A stretch of DNA of 64,000 nucleotides, from assembly GCA_016720905.1 (NCBI GenBank), contig JADKJT010000001.1:310001-374000 (forward strand), written 5' to 3'. This DNA comes from Gemmatimonadaceae bacterium (GTDB lineage Bacteria; Gemmatimonadota; Gemmatimonadetes; Gemmatimonadales; Gemmatimonadaceae). This document shows positions 9,201 through 18,058 of this stretch, in pieces. The position numbers and the translations under genes were made by a program. A model generated the notes under the pieces. It was not told the DNA's origin, searched no databases, and was given only the letters and a program-made list of their open reading frames with translations. How positions within the stretch are numbered: position 1 is the first letter of the stretch; the number at the start of each line of letters is the position of its first letter.

Positions 9201-9621
9201 TGGTCGATCGGGCTGGAGACTGAGAACGTGATGCGTCCATCACGCGTACCGTCGAATCTGAACCGCTCTGCGTCGCCACGTAAGCGCAGATGCCACGCGG
9301 CGTAGGTGCTACAGAAAGTGTGACGATCTTCTAGCTGTTGCGGTCATAACACGGTGACTGTCGCAAAAAGTCTACGAAAAACTTTGACGCGGGCTATCCG
9401 ACACCGGATTTCGCGCTACCTTAGCTCATCCATAACACTGTTCGGCCTCGGCATCGCTGTTCTGAAGCCTCGCCACTGTCGGAACCACGCAGCAGGCAAG
9501 GGCAACTGACACCATGTGGCCGTCGGCGAGTACCCGGGTCAGCAGTAGACGATTCAATGCCCGTGGCGAAACGCCGCGGTTTGCCAGACGCTTTCCCAGC
9601 CCGACTTCCATGCCCCACGCA
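9201..9621. other. Divergent intergenic region between EPS operon and sigma-54 regulator
   Basis: This 421-base region should contain promoters for both directions. I looked for a -24/-12 element on both strands (GG, ten bases, GC) and found none. No clear -35/-10 pair was seen either. A TTGACG at 9384 has no acceptable -10 at 16-18 bases. The stretch from about 9355 to 9390 is locally AT-richer than its surroundings (AAAAAGTCTACGAAAAACTT), which is the best place to look for a promoter. No RNA gene was recognised. Confidence 0.4.
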
Positions 9622-10743
9622 ATGACCGACGCCTTCCTTTCTGAACCCACGCCTAACAAGATCCCTGACCGGGGGACGGGGCTGCGGATCCTGGTGGTGG
9701 ATGACGACCGCACCCTTCGTGAAGGGTGTGCCTCGGTGCTTCAGATGGACGGGCATGCCGTGACGTCGTCGGGGCGGGGCGAGGAGGCGCTGGAACTGGT
9801 GCGTCGCCGCCGTTTCGACATCGTGCTGGTGGACCTCTATATGAGCCCCGTCACGGGCATGGAGATCCTCAAGGCGGCCGTCGAGGCGCACAAGGGCATC
9901 ATTGTCGTGGTCATGACCGGCAATCCCAGCGTGGCCTCCAGCATCGAAGCCCTGCGAGCCGGCGCCTGGGACTACCTCCCCAAGCCGTTCTCGGCCTCCC
10001 ATCTTCAGGTTCTGGTGGGACGGGCCGCGCACGCAGTCAACTCCGCGAAGGACACCCGTGAAATCAAGCCCTCGCTGGTGACGCAGAGCGGCTCCGGGGA
10101 AGCCATGTCCCTGCTTGGCGTGTCGCCGTCATTTCGGAAGGCCGTCGACCTGGCACAGAAAGTCGCCGGCACCGATGCGTCCGTGATGATTTCCGGCGAA
10201 AGCGGCACCGGCAAGGAGATGATCGCGCAGTTCATTCATAAGCACAGCCGCCGGACCAATCGGAAGCTGGTGCCGATCAACTGCGCCGCGCTCCCAGAAA
10301 ACCTGCTCGAATCGGAAATGTTCGGCTATCGCAAGGGCGCCTTCACCGGGGCCGACCGCGACAAGCCCGGCCTGCTGGAAGTGGCCAACGGCGGCACGCT
10401 GTTCCTGGACGAACTCACCGAAATGACCATGCCGCTCCAGGCCAAGCTCCTGCGTGTCCTGCAGGATGGCGTGGTGCGGCGCCTGGGCAGCGAAACGCAG
10501 GACGCTGTCGTCGACGTGCGGTTCATCTCGGCGACCAATCGGGATCCGCAGGAAGCCGTGCAACAAGGGATCCTGCGCGAGGATCTCTTCTATCGACTGC
10601 GCGTGGTCCCCATCAAGCTGCCGCCGTTGCGCAAGCGACTCGAGGACATCCCGCTGCTGGCCGAGTTCTTCCTGACCCGGTCGTGGGAGCGGCATCGCCC
10701 GGGTGGGTCGCCGAGATGCCGATACTCACGGCGGAAACGGTGA
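9622..10743 (+). CDS. Sigma-54-dependent response regulator (NtrC family), N-terminal and AAA+ part
   Basis: The receiver domain (residues about 15-135) has the acidic pocket VVDDDRT, the phospho-acceptor Asp in VLVDLYMSPVTGM and the Lys in YLPKPF. The AAA+ domain has Walker A GESGTGKE, the sigma-54 contact loop FGYRKGAFTGAD, Walker B GGTLFLDELTE and the RLRVVPIKLPPLRKR region. The frame then runs out in an artefactual tail after SWERHRPG. A missing base at about 10698-10703 moves the frame to GWVAEMPILTAETVTFLQ, which is the expected continuation. ATG 9622 fits the domain edge; in-frame starts exist upstream to 9514. No partner histidine kinase is nearby. Confidence 0.88.
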   Translation: MTDAFLSEPTPNKIPDRGTGLRILVVDDDRTLREGCASVLQMDGHAVTSSGRGEEALELVRRRRFDIVLVDLYMSPVTGMEILKAAVEAHKGIIVVVMTGNPSVASSIEALRAGAWDYLPKPFSASHLQVLVGRAAHAVNSAKDTREIKPSLVTQSGSGEAMSLLGVSPSFRKAVDLAQKVAGTDASVMISGESGTGKEMIAQFIHKHSRRTNRKLVPINCAALPENLLESEMFGYRKGAFTGADRDKPGLLEVANGGTLFLDELTEMTMPLQAKLLRVLQDGVVRRLGSETQDAVVDVRFISATNRDPQEAVQQGILREDLFYRLRVVPIKLPPLRKRLEDIPLLAEFFLTRSWERHRPGGSPRCRYSRRKR

Positions 10744-10860
10744 CGTTCCTGCAGTCGCGTCCGTGGCGCGGCAATGTGCGCGAACTGCAGAACGTGATCG
10801 AACATCTGGCCGTCATCACGGACCCGGGGCCGCGATCTGCGCCCGAGGACATTCCGGTGT

Positions 10861-11109
10861 ATGACGATGGCCCGGCCGCCACCGGCGGAATCCGGGCTGC
10901 CGGCCACCATCATGAGCGAGCCGTTTCACCTGGCAAAGGACAACCTTATCGCCCATTTCGAGAAAGAGTATTTGAACGGACTGACCACGAGAGCCGGCGG
11001 CAACATGTCCAGAGCGGCCCGGCTGGCGGGGATCGACCGGACTACGCTTTACCGGCTCATGGAAAAGCACGGCTTTCGGCGTGAGGGTCTCGGCGGTCAG
11101 ACCGACTGA
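10861..11109 (+). CDS. Fis-type DNA-binding C-terminus of the same sigma-54 regulator
   Basis: From about residue 18 onward this frame encodes the last domain of the NtrC-type regulator: SEPFHLAKDNLIAHFEKEYL, then the helix-turn-helix NMSRAARLAGIDRTTLYRLMEKHG. The middle piece (RPWRGNVRELQNVIEHLAVI and EDIPVYDD) lies in a third frame between about 10704 and 10880. The gene therefore carries two compensating one-base shifts, one missing base and one extra. It is not an independent gene. The complete regulator would be about 495 residues and would bind enhancer sites upstream of sigma-54 promoters such as the one at 22046. Confidence 0.8.
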   Translation: MTMARPPPAESGLPATIMSEPFHLAKDNLIAHFEKEYLNGLTTRAGGNMSRAARLAGIDRTTLYRLMEKHGFRREGLGGQTD

Positions 11110-11172
11110 CGGACGGTTCTCCCGATAGATTTCGTTATCCATTTCTTGCCATCCTCGGACCCGTAGCTCCCG

Positions 11173-12549
11173 ATGACTCAGCCCACGACACCCACTGTCC
11201 CGTCGATTCCAGACGCACTCGACCTTCGCGACAACCGCACCGACGCCAGCTACAGCGCCGCCATTCGCACTGAAGGACCCGAGGGCGACACGTACATCCG
11301 CGCGATGGACTTGCGCGCTATCAAGCGCGAGCCCGGCGAATTCGGACTCCTCAGCTACGATCCGGCGTTCATGAACACCGCGTCGTGTCGCAGTGCCATC
11401 ACGTTCATTGACGGCGACAAGGGAATCCTCCGCTACCGGGGCTATCCCATCGAACAGCTGGCCGACAAGGCGACGTTTCTCGAGGTGGCATACCTGCTCC
11501 GCCATGGCGAGCTGCCCGACCAGGGGCAGTACGACACGTGGGTGGGCGACATCACGTACCACACCTACGTCCACGAGAACATCCGCAAGTTCCTCGAGGG
11601 ATTCCGGTACGACGCGCATCCGATGTCGATGCTGTGCAGCGCGACGGCGGCCTTGTCCAGCTTCTATCCGCAGGCGCGGGACATTCACGATCCGCACCAG
11701 CGGTACATCTCGATCATTCGCCTGATGGCGAAGCTGCCGACCATTGCCGCGTTCGCGTATCGTCACGTGAAGGGATTGCCGTTTATCTACCCCGACAATG
11801 ACCTGTCGTACGTCGAGAATTTCCTGTCGATGGTGGCGCGCATGTCGGAGCCCAAGTACGAGGGCAATCCGGTGTTCGTGAAGGCGCTGGAGGTGCTGTT
11901 CATCCTGCACGCCGACCACGAGCAGAATTGTTCGACCAGCGCGGTGCGCGCGGTGGGCTCGTCGGGTGTCGATCCCTTCTCGGCGGTGGCCGCAGGGATT
12001 GCCGCGCTGTTCGGTCCTCTCCATGGCGGAGCGAACGAGGCCGTGCTGCGCATGATCACCGAGATCGGTGACAAGAAGAACATCCCCGCCTTCATCGAGC
12101 AGGTGAAGAGCGGTAAGGGCGAGCAGCGCCTGATGGGATTCGGCCATCGCGTCTACAAGAGCTACGACCCGCGCGCGCGCATCGTGAAGAAGCTGGCCGA
12201 CGAAGTCTTCGCGCAGGTGGGCATGGACAAGGATCTGGAGATCGCGCTGGAACTCGAGCGCATCGCGCTGTCGGACGACTACTTCGTGCAGCGAAAGCTC
12301 TATCCGAACGTCGACTTCTACACGGGCCTCATCTACCGGTCGATGGCGTTCCCGACGGACTTCTTCACCGTCCTTTTCGGAGTGGCGCGCGTCTCGGGAT
12401 GGCTCGCGCAGTGGGAAGAGATGATCCTGGACAAGGAGCAGAAGATCGCGCGTCCCCGGCAGATCTACGTGGGCGCAGGGGAGCGCCCGTACGTCGACGC
12501 ACTGAACGAGAAGTTTCCGCGAGCGCGCAAGGACAGCATCCGGAAGTAG
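11173..12549 (+). CDS. gltA: Citrate synthase
   Basis: A 458-residue type II citrate synthase that condenses oxaloacetate and acetyl-CoA in the TCA cycle. Visible family motifs are GILRYRGYPIEQLA, the catalytic-His block FGPLHGGANEAVLRM, and GFGHRVYKSYDPRA with the second active-site His and substrate-binding Arg. The C-terminal Asp/Arg region is DFYTGLIYRSMAFP. The frame is intact. It sits between the sigma-54 regulator and the glycosyltransferase genes, an odd place for a core metabolic gene. The next start (12559) follows by ten bases, so it may be co-transcribed with the rhamnose genes. Confidence 0.97.
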   Translation: MTQPTTPTVPSIPDALDLRDNRTDASYSAAIRTEGPEGDTYIRAMDLRAIKREPGEFGLLSYDPAFMNTASCRSAITFIDGDKGILRYRGYPIEQLADKATFLEVAYLLRHGELPDQGQYDTWVGDITYHTYVHENIRKFLEGFRYDAHPMSMLCSATAALSSFYPQARDIHDPHQRYISIIRLMAKLPTIAAFAYRHVKGLPFIYPDNDLSYVENFLSMVARMSEPKYEGNPVFVKALEVLFILHADHEQNCSTSAVRAVGSSGVDPFSAVAAGIAALFGPLHGGANEAVLRMITEIGDKKNIPAFIEQVKSGKGEQRLMGFGHRVYKSYDPRARIVKKLADEVFAQVGMDKDLEIALELERIALSDDYFVQRKLYPNVDFYTGLIYRSMAFPTDFFTVLFGVARVSGWLAQWEEMILDKEQKIARPRQIYVGAGERPYVDALNEKFPRARKDSIRK

Positions 12550-12558
12550 GACGCATTT

Positions 12559-13515
12559 GTGGATCTTCAGAAGCCACCGGCGGAAGTCTCGGTCATCATC
12601 CCGTGCTTCAACGGTGAACCGTTTCTCGCATCCTGCATCGAGTCCGTGCGCCGTCAGTGTCTTGCGCCGCGCGAAATTCTCGTGGTGGACGACCGCTCGA
12701 CCGATGCCAGCGCGCACATCGCCGCGTCCATGGGCACTCGCGTCATCACCAACGACGGGGCTCGCGGGCCGGGCGCGGCCAGGAACGTCGGACTGCGCGC
12801 GGCGGACGGCGAGTTCGTGGCGTTTCTCGACGCGGATGACCAGTGGACCACACAGCACCTTGCCCGGCTGACCGCTGTGCTGGCAGCATCCGGCGCGTCA
12901 CTCGCCTGCTCCGGCACCGCGCCCCTGGAGACATTTCGCGAAGGGGATCGCGCGGAGCCACCGCAGCCATGGGAGACGATCTCCATTCCCGGGATTCTGC
13001 GCGAGAACCTGATTCCGCAATCCGCCATGATGGCATCGCGCCAGACGCTGATCGCCGTCGGTGGCTACGACGAATCGTGGCGATACTCGGAGGACTACGA
13101 GCTCTGGTTACGCCTGGCGACCCAAGGGCATGTGATGGTGCGAACGACGGCCGTGACGTGCCTCCGGCGCACGCACGCGACGCAGGCCAGCCGGGCGGTC
13201 GGCCGGATGAAACAAGGGGCATGGGACGCGCGGCTCAGGCACGGACTGGCGGCACCTTCCGGCCCGCTTGCCGACGCGGAGCGAACGGCTCGGATCGCGG
13301 CCATGCGCGACGCGTTCACGTACGACCTCGGAGACGCGTGGTATCTCGGCCACAGCGTGGTCAAGGCGCTCCTCGAGCAGATCGCCGAGACGCAGCCAGA
13401 GTATCGGCAAGCGTACGTCGAATTCCGGAAGTCCCGTAGCCCGTGGGTAGTTGCACGCGTCGCCGCGTGGGCGCGCGTGCTGATTGGGCGGTCTCGGCCC
13501 GCGACCGATCTCTAG
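12559..13515 (+). CDS. GT2 glycosyltransferase
   Basis: A 318-residue GT-A fold enzyme. The nucleotide-binding N-terminus is EVSVIIPCFNGEPFL...ILVVDDRSTD, followed by GPGAARNVGLRAADGEFVAFLDADD with the metal-binding DxD (DADD). The acceptor region includes GGYDESWRYSEDYELWLRLA. The start is GTG 12559, ten bases after citrate synthase. It and the next gene are similar in design and precede the dTDP-rhamnose genes, so a rhamnosyltransferase role is plausible but unproven. Confidence 0.88.
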   Translation: MDLQKPPAEVSVIIPCFNGEPFLASCIESVRRQCLAPREILVVDDRSTDASAHIAASMGTRVITNDGARGPGAARNVGLRAADGEFVAFLDADDQWTTQHLARLTAVLAASGASLACSGTAPLETFREGDRAEPPQPWETISIPGILRENLIPQSAMMASRQTLIAVGGYDESWRYSEDYELWLRLATQGHVMVRTTAVTCLRRTHATQASRAVGRMKQGAWDARLRHGLAAPSGPLADAERTARIAAMRDAFTYDLGDAWYLGHSVVKALLEQIAETQPEYRQAYVEFRKSRSPWVVARVAAWARVLIGRSRPATDL

Positions 13516-13524
13516 CCGCATCGC

Positions 13525-14550
13525 GTGCCGAATCGAGCCACTCTTCCGATCTCGGTGGTCATCCCCACCTACAACGGCGCGGCAACGCTTGCTCGTACCA
13601 TCGCGACCGTGCACGCACAAAGCCGGCTGCCGTCTGAAATCATCGTCGTCGACGACGGATCGAAGGACGACAGCGCACTCATCGCGGAGCGTCTGGGCTG
13701 CCGCGTGATCCGGCAGCAGAACCGCGGATTGTGCGGCGCACGGAATGCGGGAATCGCCGCCGCCACGACGCCTTGGATTGCGCTGCTCGACCACGACGAC
13801 GTGTGGGCGACCACCAAGCTGGAACACCAGTGGGGCGCGCATCAGGCATTCCCGAGCGCCGTCCTGATCGCCACCGATGCGCGCAAGGTGACACCCACCG
13901 GCGACGTGCTCACGGCGTCGTTCGCCCGCGTCGATGACAAGGGCTATGAGCGGCTGCCCGTCGACGAGCAGTCCGGCAACTACCGACTGCACCGCGCCGC
14001 TGCGGATAACCTGCACCAGTGCGGCTGGTTTCTGCTCCCCAGCGCCGTGCTGGCTCGCCGGGACATCCTGCTCGACGTCGGCGCATTCGACGAGCGAGTC
14101 GCCCGCAATGAAGACGTGTGCTGCTTCCTGCGCATGCTCATGCAGGGGCCGCTCGCCTTCGTGGACGATCCGTTGACCGACTGGGTCATTCACGGCGAGA
14201 ACACGCATCTCGACGAGCGCCGGATGGTCCAGGGCCGACTCGCGCTGCTGGACGTCGCGCTGGGTGAACCGGCATTCCTGCCGCCTGCTTATCTGCAAAT
14301 GCTGCGCGATGAGGAACCCTCGATGTGCATGCGCGTGGGCCGACTCGAGATGGAGCGAGGTTCGCTGCCCGATGCACGCCACGCCCTCGGCAGGGCGATC
14401 GCAGCCGGGGCCGGCATGCGGGCCCGTGCGATGTGGATTGCCACATGGCTCGGTCCGGCGCTGCTGACGCGTCTGATGCATGTCCGACACTTCGCGCAGG
14501 ACTCGAAGGAACAGACCGCGTCACGTCACGCTGACGGGAGGGAGTCATGA
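13525..14550 (+). CDS. GT2 glycosyltransferase
   Basis: A 341-residue GT-A enzyme with ISVVIPTYNGAATLARTI, EIIVVDDGSKDD, GLCGARNAGIAAA and a DHDD metal site in place of the more usual DADD. The acceptor block is GAFDERVARNEDVCCFLRML, matching the GDE/ED element of GT2 enzymes. The C-terminal 100 residues are helical and have no obvious assignment. The stop overlaps the rfbA start (ATGA), so translation is coupled to dTDP-rhamnose synthesis. Confidence 0.87.
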   Translation: MPNRATLPISVVIPTYNGAATLARTIATVHAQSRLPSEIIVVDDGSKDDSALIAERLGCRVIRQQNRGLCGARNAGIAAATTPWIALLDHDDVWATTKLEHQWGAHQAFPSAVLIATDARKVTPTGDVLTASFARVDDKGYERLPVDEQSGNYRLHRAAADNLHQCGWFLLPSAVLARRDILLDVGAFDERVARNEDVCCFLRMLMQGPLAFVDDPLTDWVIHGENTHLDERRMVQGRLALLDVALGEPAFLPPAYLQMLRDEEPSMCMRVGRLEMERGSLPDARHALGRAIAAGAGMRARAMWIATWLGPALLTRLMHVRHFAQDSKEQTASRHADGRES

Positions 14551-15431
14551 CGACCCGAGGCATCATTCTCGCCGGCGGTTCCGGCACCCGGTTGCATCCC
14601 GTGACGCGTTCGGTCAGCAAGCAACTGCTGCCGGTATACGACAAGCCGATGATCTACTATCCGCTGTCAACGCTCATGCTGGCCGGCGTGCGGGACATGC
14701 TGATCATCACCACCCCGCGCGATGCCCAGTCATTCCGGGACCTGCTGGGGGATGGCAGCGATTGGGGATTGACGCTCGACTATGCCGTGCAGGCCGCCCC
14801 CAACGGTCTCGCCGAGGCGTTTCGCATCGGCCGGGACTTCGTTGGCGGTCACCGGAGCGCGCTGATTCTCGGCGACAACCTGTTCTACGGACAGGACCTC
14901 GCCCGCAAGCTCCAGCATGCCGCTCGCCGGCCGTCGGGCGCGACCGTCTTCGCCTACCGGGTCGCCAACCCCGCCGCGTACGGTGTCGTCGAGTTCGATC
15001 CCGAAGGCCGCGTGATCTCCATCGAGGAGAAGCCGGCGGCGCCGAAATCGTCATTCGCGGTAACCGGTGTCTACTTCTACGACCAGCAGGTGTGCGACAT
15101 CGCCGCGTCGATCCGGCCATCCGCGCGGGGAGAGCTCGAGATCACCGACGTGAACCGTATGTATCTCGAGATGGGGCAGCTGCACGTGGAGGTGATGGGG
15201 CGGGGCACGGCATGGCTCGATACCGGCACACACGATTCACTGCTGCAGGCCGGTCAGTTCGTGCAGACCGTGGAGCATCGACAAGGCCTCAAGATCGCCG
15301 CGCCGGAGGAAGTCGCTTTTCGCATGGGATTCATCGACCGGGCACGGCTGCGCGATCTTGCCGTAGGACTCGGGAAGAGCGACTACGGCGCGTATCTGCT
15401 GGGACTGGCTGACGAGGGGGGGCACGCGTGA
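14547..15431 (+). CDS. rfbA: Glucose-1-phosphate thymidylyltransferase
   Basis: This is the first step of dTDP-L-rhamnose synthesis (glucose-1-P + dTTP to dTDP-glucose). The 294-residue length matches the family. Motifs are GIILAGGSGTRLHPVTRSVSKQ with the nucleotide-binding loop, YDKPMIYYPLSTLMLAG, ILGDNLFYGQ, VISIEEKPAAPKS and TAWLDTGTHDSLL. The ATG overlaps the stop of the preceding GT2, and its own stop overlaps the rfbC start. All four rhamnose genes are packed with overlaps of 4-8 bases, indicating one operon. Confidence 0.97.
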   Translation: MTTRGIILAGGSGTRLHPVTRSVSKQLLPVYDKPMIYYPLSTLMLAGVRDMLIITTPRDAQSFRDLLGDGSDWGLTLDYAVQAAPNGLAEAFRIGRDFVGGHRSALILGDNLFYGQDLARKLQHAARRPSGATVFAYRVANPAAYGVVEFDPEGRVISIEEKPAAPKSSFAVTGVYFYDQQVCDIAASIRPSARGELEITDVNRMYLEMGQLHVEVMGRGTAWLDTGTHDSLLQAGQFVQTVEHRQGLKIAAPEEVAFRMGFIDRARLRDLAVGLGKSDYGAYLLGLADEGGHA

Positions 15432-15976
15432 GGGCGATCGACACCCCGTTGCCGGGCGTGCTGATCGTGGAGTCCCCGGTCTTCGACGATGCCCGGGGTT
15501 CCTTCGTGGAAGTCTTCCATGCTGAAAAGTTTGCCGGCATGGGCCTGCCCGTGCACTTCGCGCAGGACAATCACAGCCGCTCCTCGCACGGCGTGCTGCG
15601 CGGACTGCACTACCAGCTCGAACAACCGCAGGGAAAGTTGGTTCGACCCATCACCGGGATCATCTTCGATGTTGCCATCGATCTGCGCCGCGCGTCTCCG
15701 TACTTCGGGCGCTGGACCGGCATGGAGCTCGTCGCCGGCGATGGCCGGCAAGTCTGGATTCCTCCCGGATTCGCGCATGGGTTTCTCGTGCTGAGTGAAT
15801 TCGCCGACGTGTCCTACAAGTGCACCACGACCTATCATGCCGCGTCGGATCGCGGCATACGCTGGAACGACCCGGCACTCGGGATCGTGTGGCCCCTCTC
15901 ATCGGGACGCGCGCCCATCCTGTCGCCGAAGGACGCCACGGCGCCGATGCTGGCGGACGCCCAGCTGTTTCCGTGA
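15428..15976 (+). CDS. rfbC: dTDP-4-dehydrorhamnose 3,5-epimerase
   Basis: A cupin-fold epimerase of 182 residues. Visible motifs are FVEVFHAEKFA, QDNHSRSSHGVLRGLHYQLEQPQGKLVR (cut here only by description; the His in LRGLHYQ is the catalytic base), and WIPPGFAHGFLVLS with the metal-free active-site pocket. YKCTTTYHAASDRGIRW contains the catalytic Tyr region and WNDPALGI is the family end motif. The GTG start overlaps the rfbA stop. It converts dTDP-4-keto-6-deoxyglucose to dTDP-4-keto-rhamnose. Confidence 0.96.
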   Translation: MRAIDTPLPGVLIVESPVFDDARGSFVEVFHAEKFAGMGLPVHFAQDNHSRSSHGVLRGLHYQLEQPQGKLVRPITGIIFDVAIDLRRASPYFGRWTGMELVAGDGRQVWIPPGFAHGFLVLSEFADVSYKCTTTYHAASDRGIRWNDPALGIVWPLSSGRAPILSPKDATAPMLADAQLFP

Positions 15977-16845
15977 CCCTTCGGGCGCTGGTGCTGGGAG
16001 GCGGCGGGCAGGTCGGGCGCGCGCTCGCACGAGTGGCGCCAGCAGGTATCGACGTCATGTCGCGGAGTTCACATGAGACCGATGTGCGCGATCATATCGC
16101 CGTGCGACGGGCGATCGAGGAATCCGGCGCGAACCTCATCATCAACTGCGCCGCATTCACGAACGTCGATAGTGCCGAGTCGAGCCCCGGCCTCGCAGCC
16201 GAGATCAACGCGATCGCCCCCGGGCTGATCGCCAACGAGGCCCGCCGCGCCGGCGCCAGACTGCTTCACGTCTCGACAGACTATGTGTTCGACGGCGCGA
16301 CGGGAATTCCCTACGAACCGGGCGCCCCGACCACTCCGATCAATGTCTACGGCGCCACCAAGCGCGAGGGAGAGCGTGCCCTGCTGTCCGCCGACCCGGA
16401 CGCGACGATCGTGCGCACGGCGTGGGTGCACTCCGGAACGAGCCCCTGCTTCGTTGCGCGAGCCGTCTCGATGCTCTGCGCCGGCACGGAGATGCGCGTC
16501 GTCGACGATCAGTTCGGCACGCCGACGGCCGCGAACCATCTGGCCGCCGCGCTCTGGCGAATCGCCCACCAGACGAACATTCGCGGTGTGCTGCACTTCA
16601 CCGATGCGGGCGTGGCCTCCTGGTTCGATGTCGCCATCGCGGTGCTCGACAGCCTGAACGCACTCGGACGTGCGCCGGCGGAGGCGAGCGTGGTTCCCGT
16701 CGCGAGTGCCTCGTATTCCCCGGCGGCACGACGCCCCCCGTGCGCGGTGCTTGACAAGCATTCCTCGTGGCAATCCATTGGTTGGACGCCGCCGCATTGG
16801 CGCGTCGGTGTCGTCGACTCCGTCCGGGAGATCCTGCATGCGTAG
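15973..16845 (+). CDS. rfbD: dTDP-4-dehydrorhamnose reductase
   Basis: A 290-residue short-chain dehydrogenase/reductase that makes dTDP-L-rhamnose with NAD(P)H. It has the nucleotide-binding loop LGGGGQVGRALA, NCAAFTNVDSAES, HVSTDYVFDG, the catalytic YGATKREGE (YxxxK), RTAWVHS and DQFGTPTAA. GTG 15973 overlaps the rfbC stop and places the Rossmann loop at residue 9, which decides the start over the longer frame. The stop overlaps the rfbB start by eight bases. Confidence 0.95.
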   Translation: MTLRALVLGGGGQVGRALARVAPAGIDVMSRSSHETDVRDHIAVRRAIEESGANLIINCAAFTNVDSAESSPGLAAEINAIAPGLIANEARRAGARLLHVSTDYVFDGATGIPYEPGAPTTPINVYGATKREGERALLSADPDATIVRTAWVHSGTSPCFVARAVSMLCAGTEMRVVDDQFGTPTAANHLAAALWRIAHQTNIRGVLHFTDAGVASWFDVAIAVLDSLNALGRAPAEASVVPVASASYSPAARRPPCAVLDKHSSWQSIGWTPPHWRVGVVDSVREILHA

Positions 16846-17437
16846 GCTGCTCGTCACCGGAGGTGCGGGGTTCATCGGCGGCAACTTCGTGCACTATTGG
16901 GCGCGCCGGTTCCCGGACGACACGCTGGTGGTGCTCGATGCGCTCACGTACGCGGGCAACCGGACAACGCTTGCCGCGCACGAAGGTCAACCGAACTTCA
17001 CGTTCGTGCATGGCAACATCACCCATGCAGACCTCGTCGCGCGACTGTTCGCCGAGCATCGCATCGACACGGTCGTGCACTTTGCGGCCGAATCGCATGT
17101 CGATCGTTCCATCGTCGATCCCGGTGCGTTCGTGCGCACCAATGTACTCGGCACCCAGGTCGTGCTCGACGCCGCACGACGCGCGTGGCACCACGACGGC
17201 ATGTGGGCGGATGCCGTGCGCTTCCATCACGTCTCGACCGATGAGGTGTTCGGAAGCCTGCAGGCCGGCGACGCGCCGTTCACCGAGCTCACCCCGTACG
17301 CTCCCAATTCGCCCTATGCCGCCAGCAAGGCCGGTTCGATCATCTCGTGCGCGCGTACGCGCACACGTACGGACTCCCGACGTCGATCAGCAACTGCTCC
17401 AACAACTACGGCCCGTTTCAGTTTCCGGAGAAGCTGA
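16838..17437 (+). CDS. rfbB: dTDP-glucose 4,6-dehydratase, N-terminal half (frameshifted)
   Basis: The N-terminal NAD-binding half of RfbB. It has the loop LVTGGAGFIGGNFVHYW, LDALTYAGNR, HFAAESHVDRSI, the TDE catalytic triad in HVSTDEVFGSL, and YAASKAGS with the YxxxK pair. After KAGS the frame departs into an artefactual Arg/Thr-rich tail. One missing base at about 17336-17339 restores the family sequence SDHLVRAYAHTYGLP and joins the second half. The ATG at 16838 overlaps rfbD by eight bases. Confidence 0.93.
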   Translation: MRRLLVTGGAGFIGGNFVHYWARRFPDDTLVVLDALTYAGNRTTLAAHEGQPNFTFVHGNITHADLVARLFAEHRIDTVVHFAAESHVDRSIVDPGAFVRTNVLGTQVVLDAARRAWHHDGMWADAVRFHHVSTDEVFGSLQAGDAPFTELTPYAPNSPYAASKAGSIISCARTRTRTDSRRRSATAPTTTARFSFRRS

Positions 17438-17940
17438 TCCCGCTAGTCATCGTCAACGCGCTCCTGGGAAAGCCGGTGCCCATCTACGGCGATGGCCGGC
17501 AGATTCGAGACTGGCTTTTCGTCGATGACCATTGCGCGGCTATCGCGTGCATCCTTCACAGCGACGCCGGTACCGGTACCTGGAACGTCGGCGGACGCGC
17601 CGAACACACGAACCTCGACATTGTGCAGCGCATCTGTTCCCTGCTCGATGCCGCCATCGGGGGTGACGCCGCCCTTTCCGCTCGATTCCCGAGGTGTCCG
17701 CCGGTGACGGGACAGCCGTGTGCGTCGCTCATCACCCACGTGAAGGACCGACCGGGTCATGACCGGCGCTACGCGATCGACCCGTCGCGCATCGCATCGC
17801 AATTGGGCTTCGAACCGGTCGAAACGCTGGAAACGGGCCTCGATCGAACGGTGGCCTGGTTTCTGGCCAACGAACCGTGGTGGCGCGGCGTGATGGACGG
17901 TTCGTACCGCAGATGGATGGCAACACAGTACGATTCGTGA
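17347..17940 (+). CDS. rfbB: dTDP-glucose 4,6-dehydratase, C-terminal half (frameshifted)
   Basis: The substrate-binding C-terminal half: PTSISNCSNNYGPFQFPEKL, GKPVPIYGDGRQIRDWLFVDDH, TWNVGGRAEHTNLDI and the RPGHDRRYAIDPSRI block with the conserved Arg/Tyr of RfbB. It ends in WFLANEPWWRGVMDGSY. A stretch of about 13 residues (ARFPRCPPVTGQPCA) interrupts the usual LLD...ITHVKDRPGHD spacing and is a little longer than in typical RfbB. With the first half the enzyme would be about 367 residues. It is the last gene of the operon and is followed by a strong terminator. Confidence 0.93.
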   Translation: MRAYAHTYGLPTSISNCSNNYGPFQFPEKLIPLVIVNALLGKPVPIYGDGRQIRDWLFVDDHCAAIACILHSDAGTGTWNVGGRAEHTNLDIVQRICSLLDAAIGGDAALSARFPRCPPVTGQPCASLITHVKDRPGHDRRYAIDPSRIASQLGFEPVETLETGLDRTVAWFLANEPWWRGVMDGSYRRWMATQYDS

Positions 17941-18007
17941 GCGACATCACGACGCGTCGGTAGTCGCTCAGCAATCGAGATGTGGCAGTCGGGCGCCGGA
18001 AACGCAA

Positions 18008-18041
18008 AGGGTGCATCGACGATGTTCCGTCGATGCACCCT
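18008..18041. terminator. Bidirectional hairpin terminator, rfbB / lipoprotein gene
   Basis: A perfect 14-bp inverted repeat (AGGGTGCATCGACG and its complement) flanks a six-base loop ATGTTC. It lies in the 118-base gap between the convergent rfbB and lipoprotein genes. There is no long T run on either side, so it may work as a mechanical block or an mRNA-stabilising hairpin as much as a classical intrinsic terminator. Confidence 0.8.
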
Positions 18042-18058
18042 CGTGACTTGCAGCCCGG

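Noticed and set aside
9384..9410. TTGACG as a -35 element for the sigma-54 regulator
   Set aside because: No -10 hexamer at 16-18 bases; the nearest TA-containing hexamer is about 29 bases away.
10816..12858. 680-residue open frame on the minus strand
   Set aside because: It lies opposite citrate synthase, is His/Arg/Asp-rich and shows no domain; it is a typical GC-rich antisense shadow.
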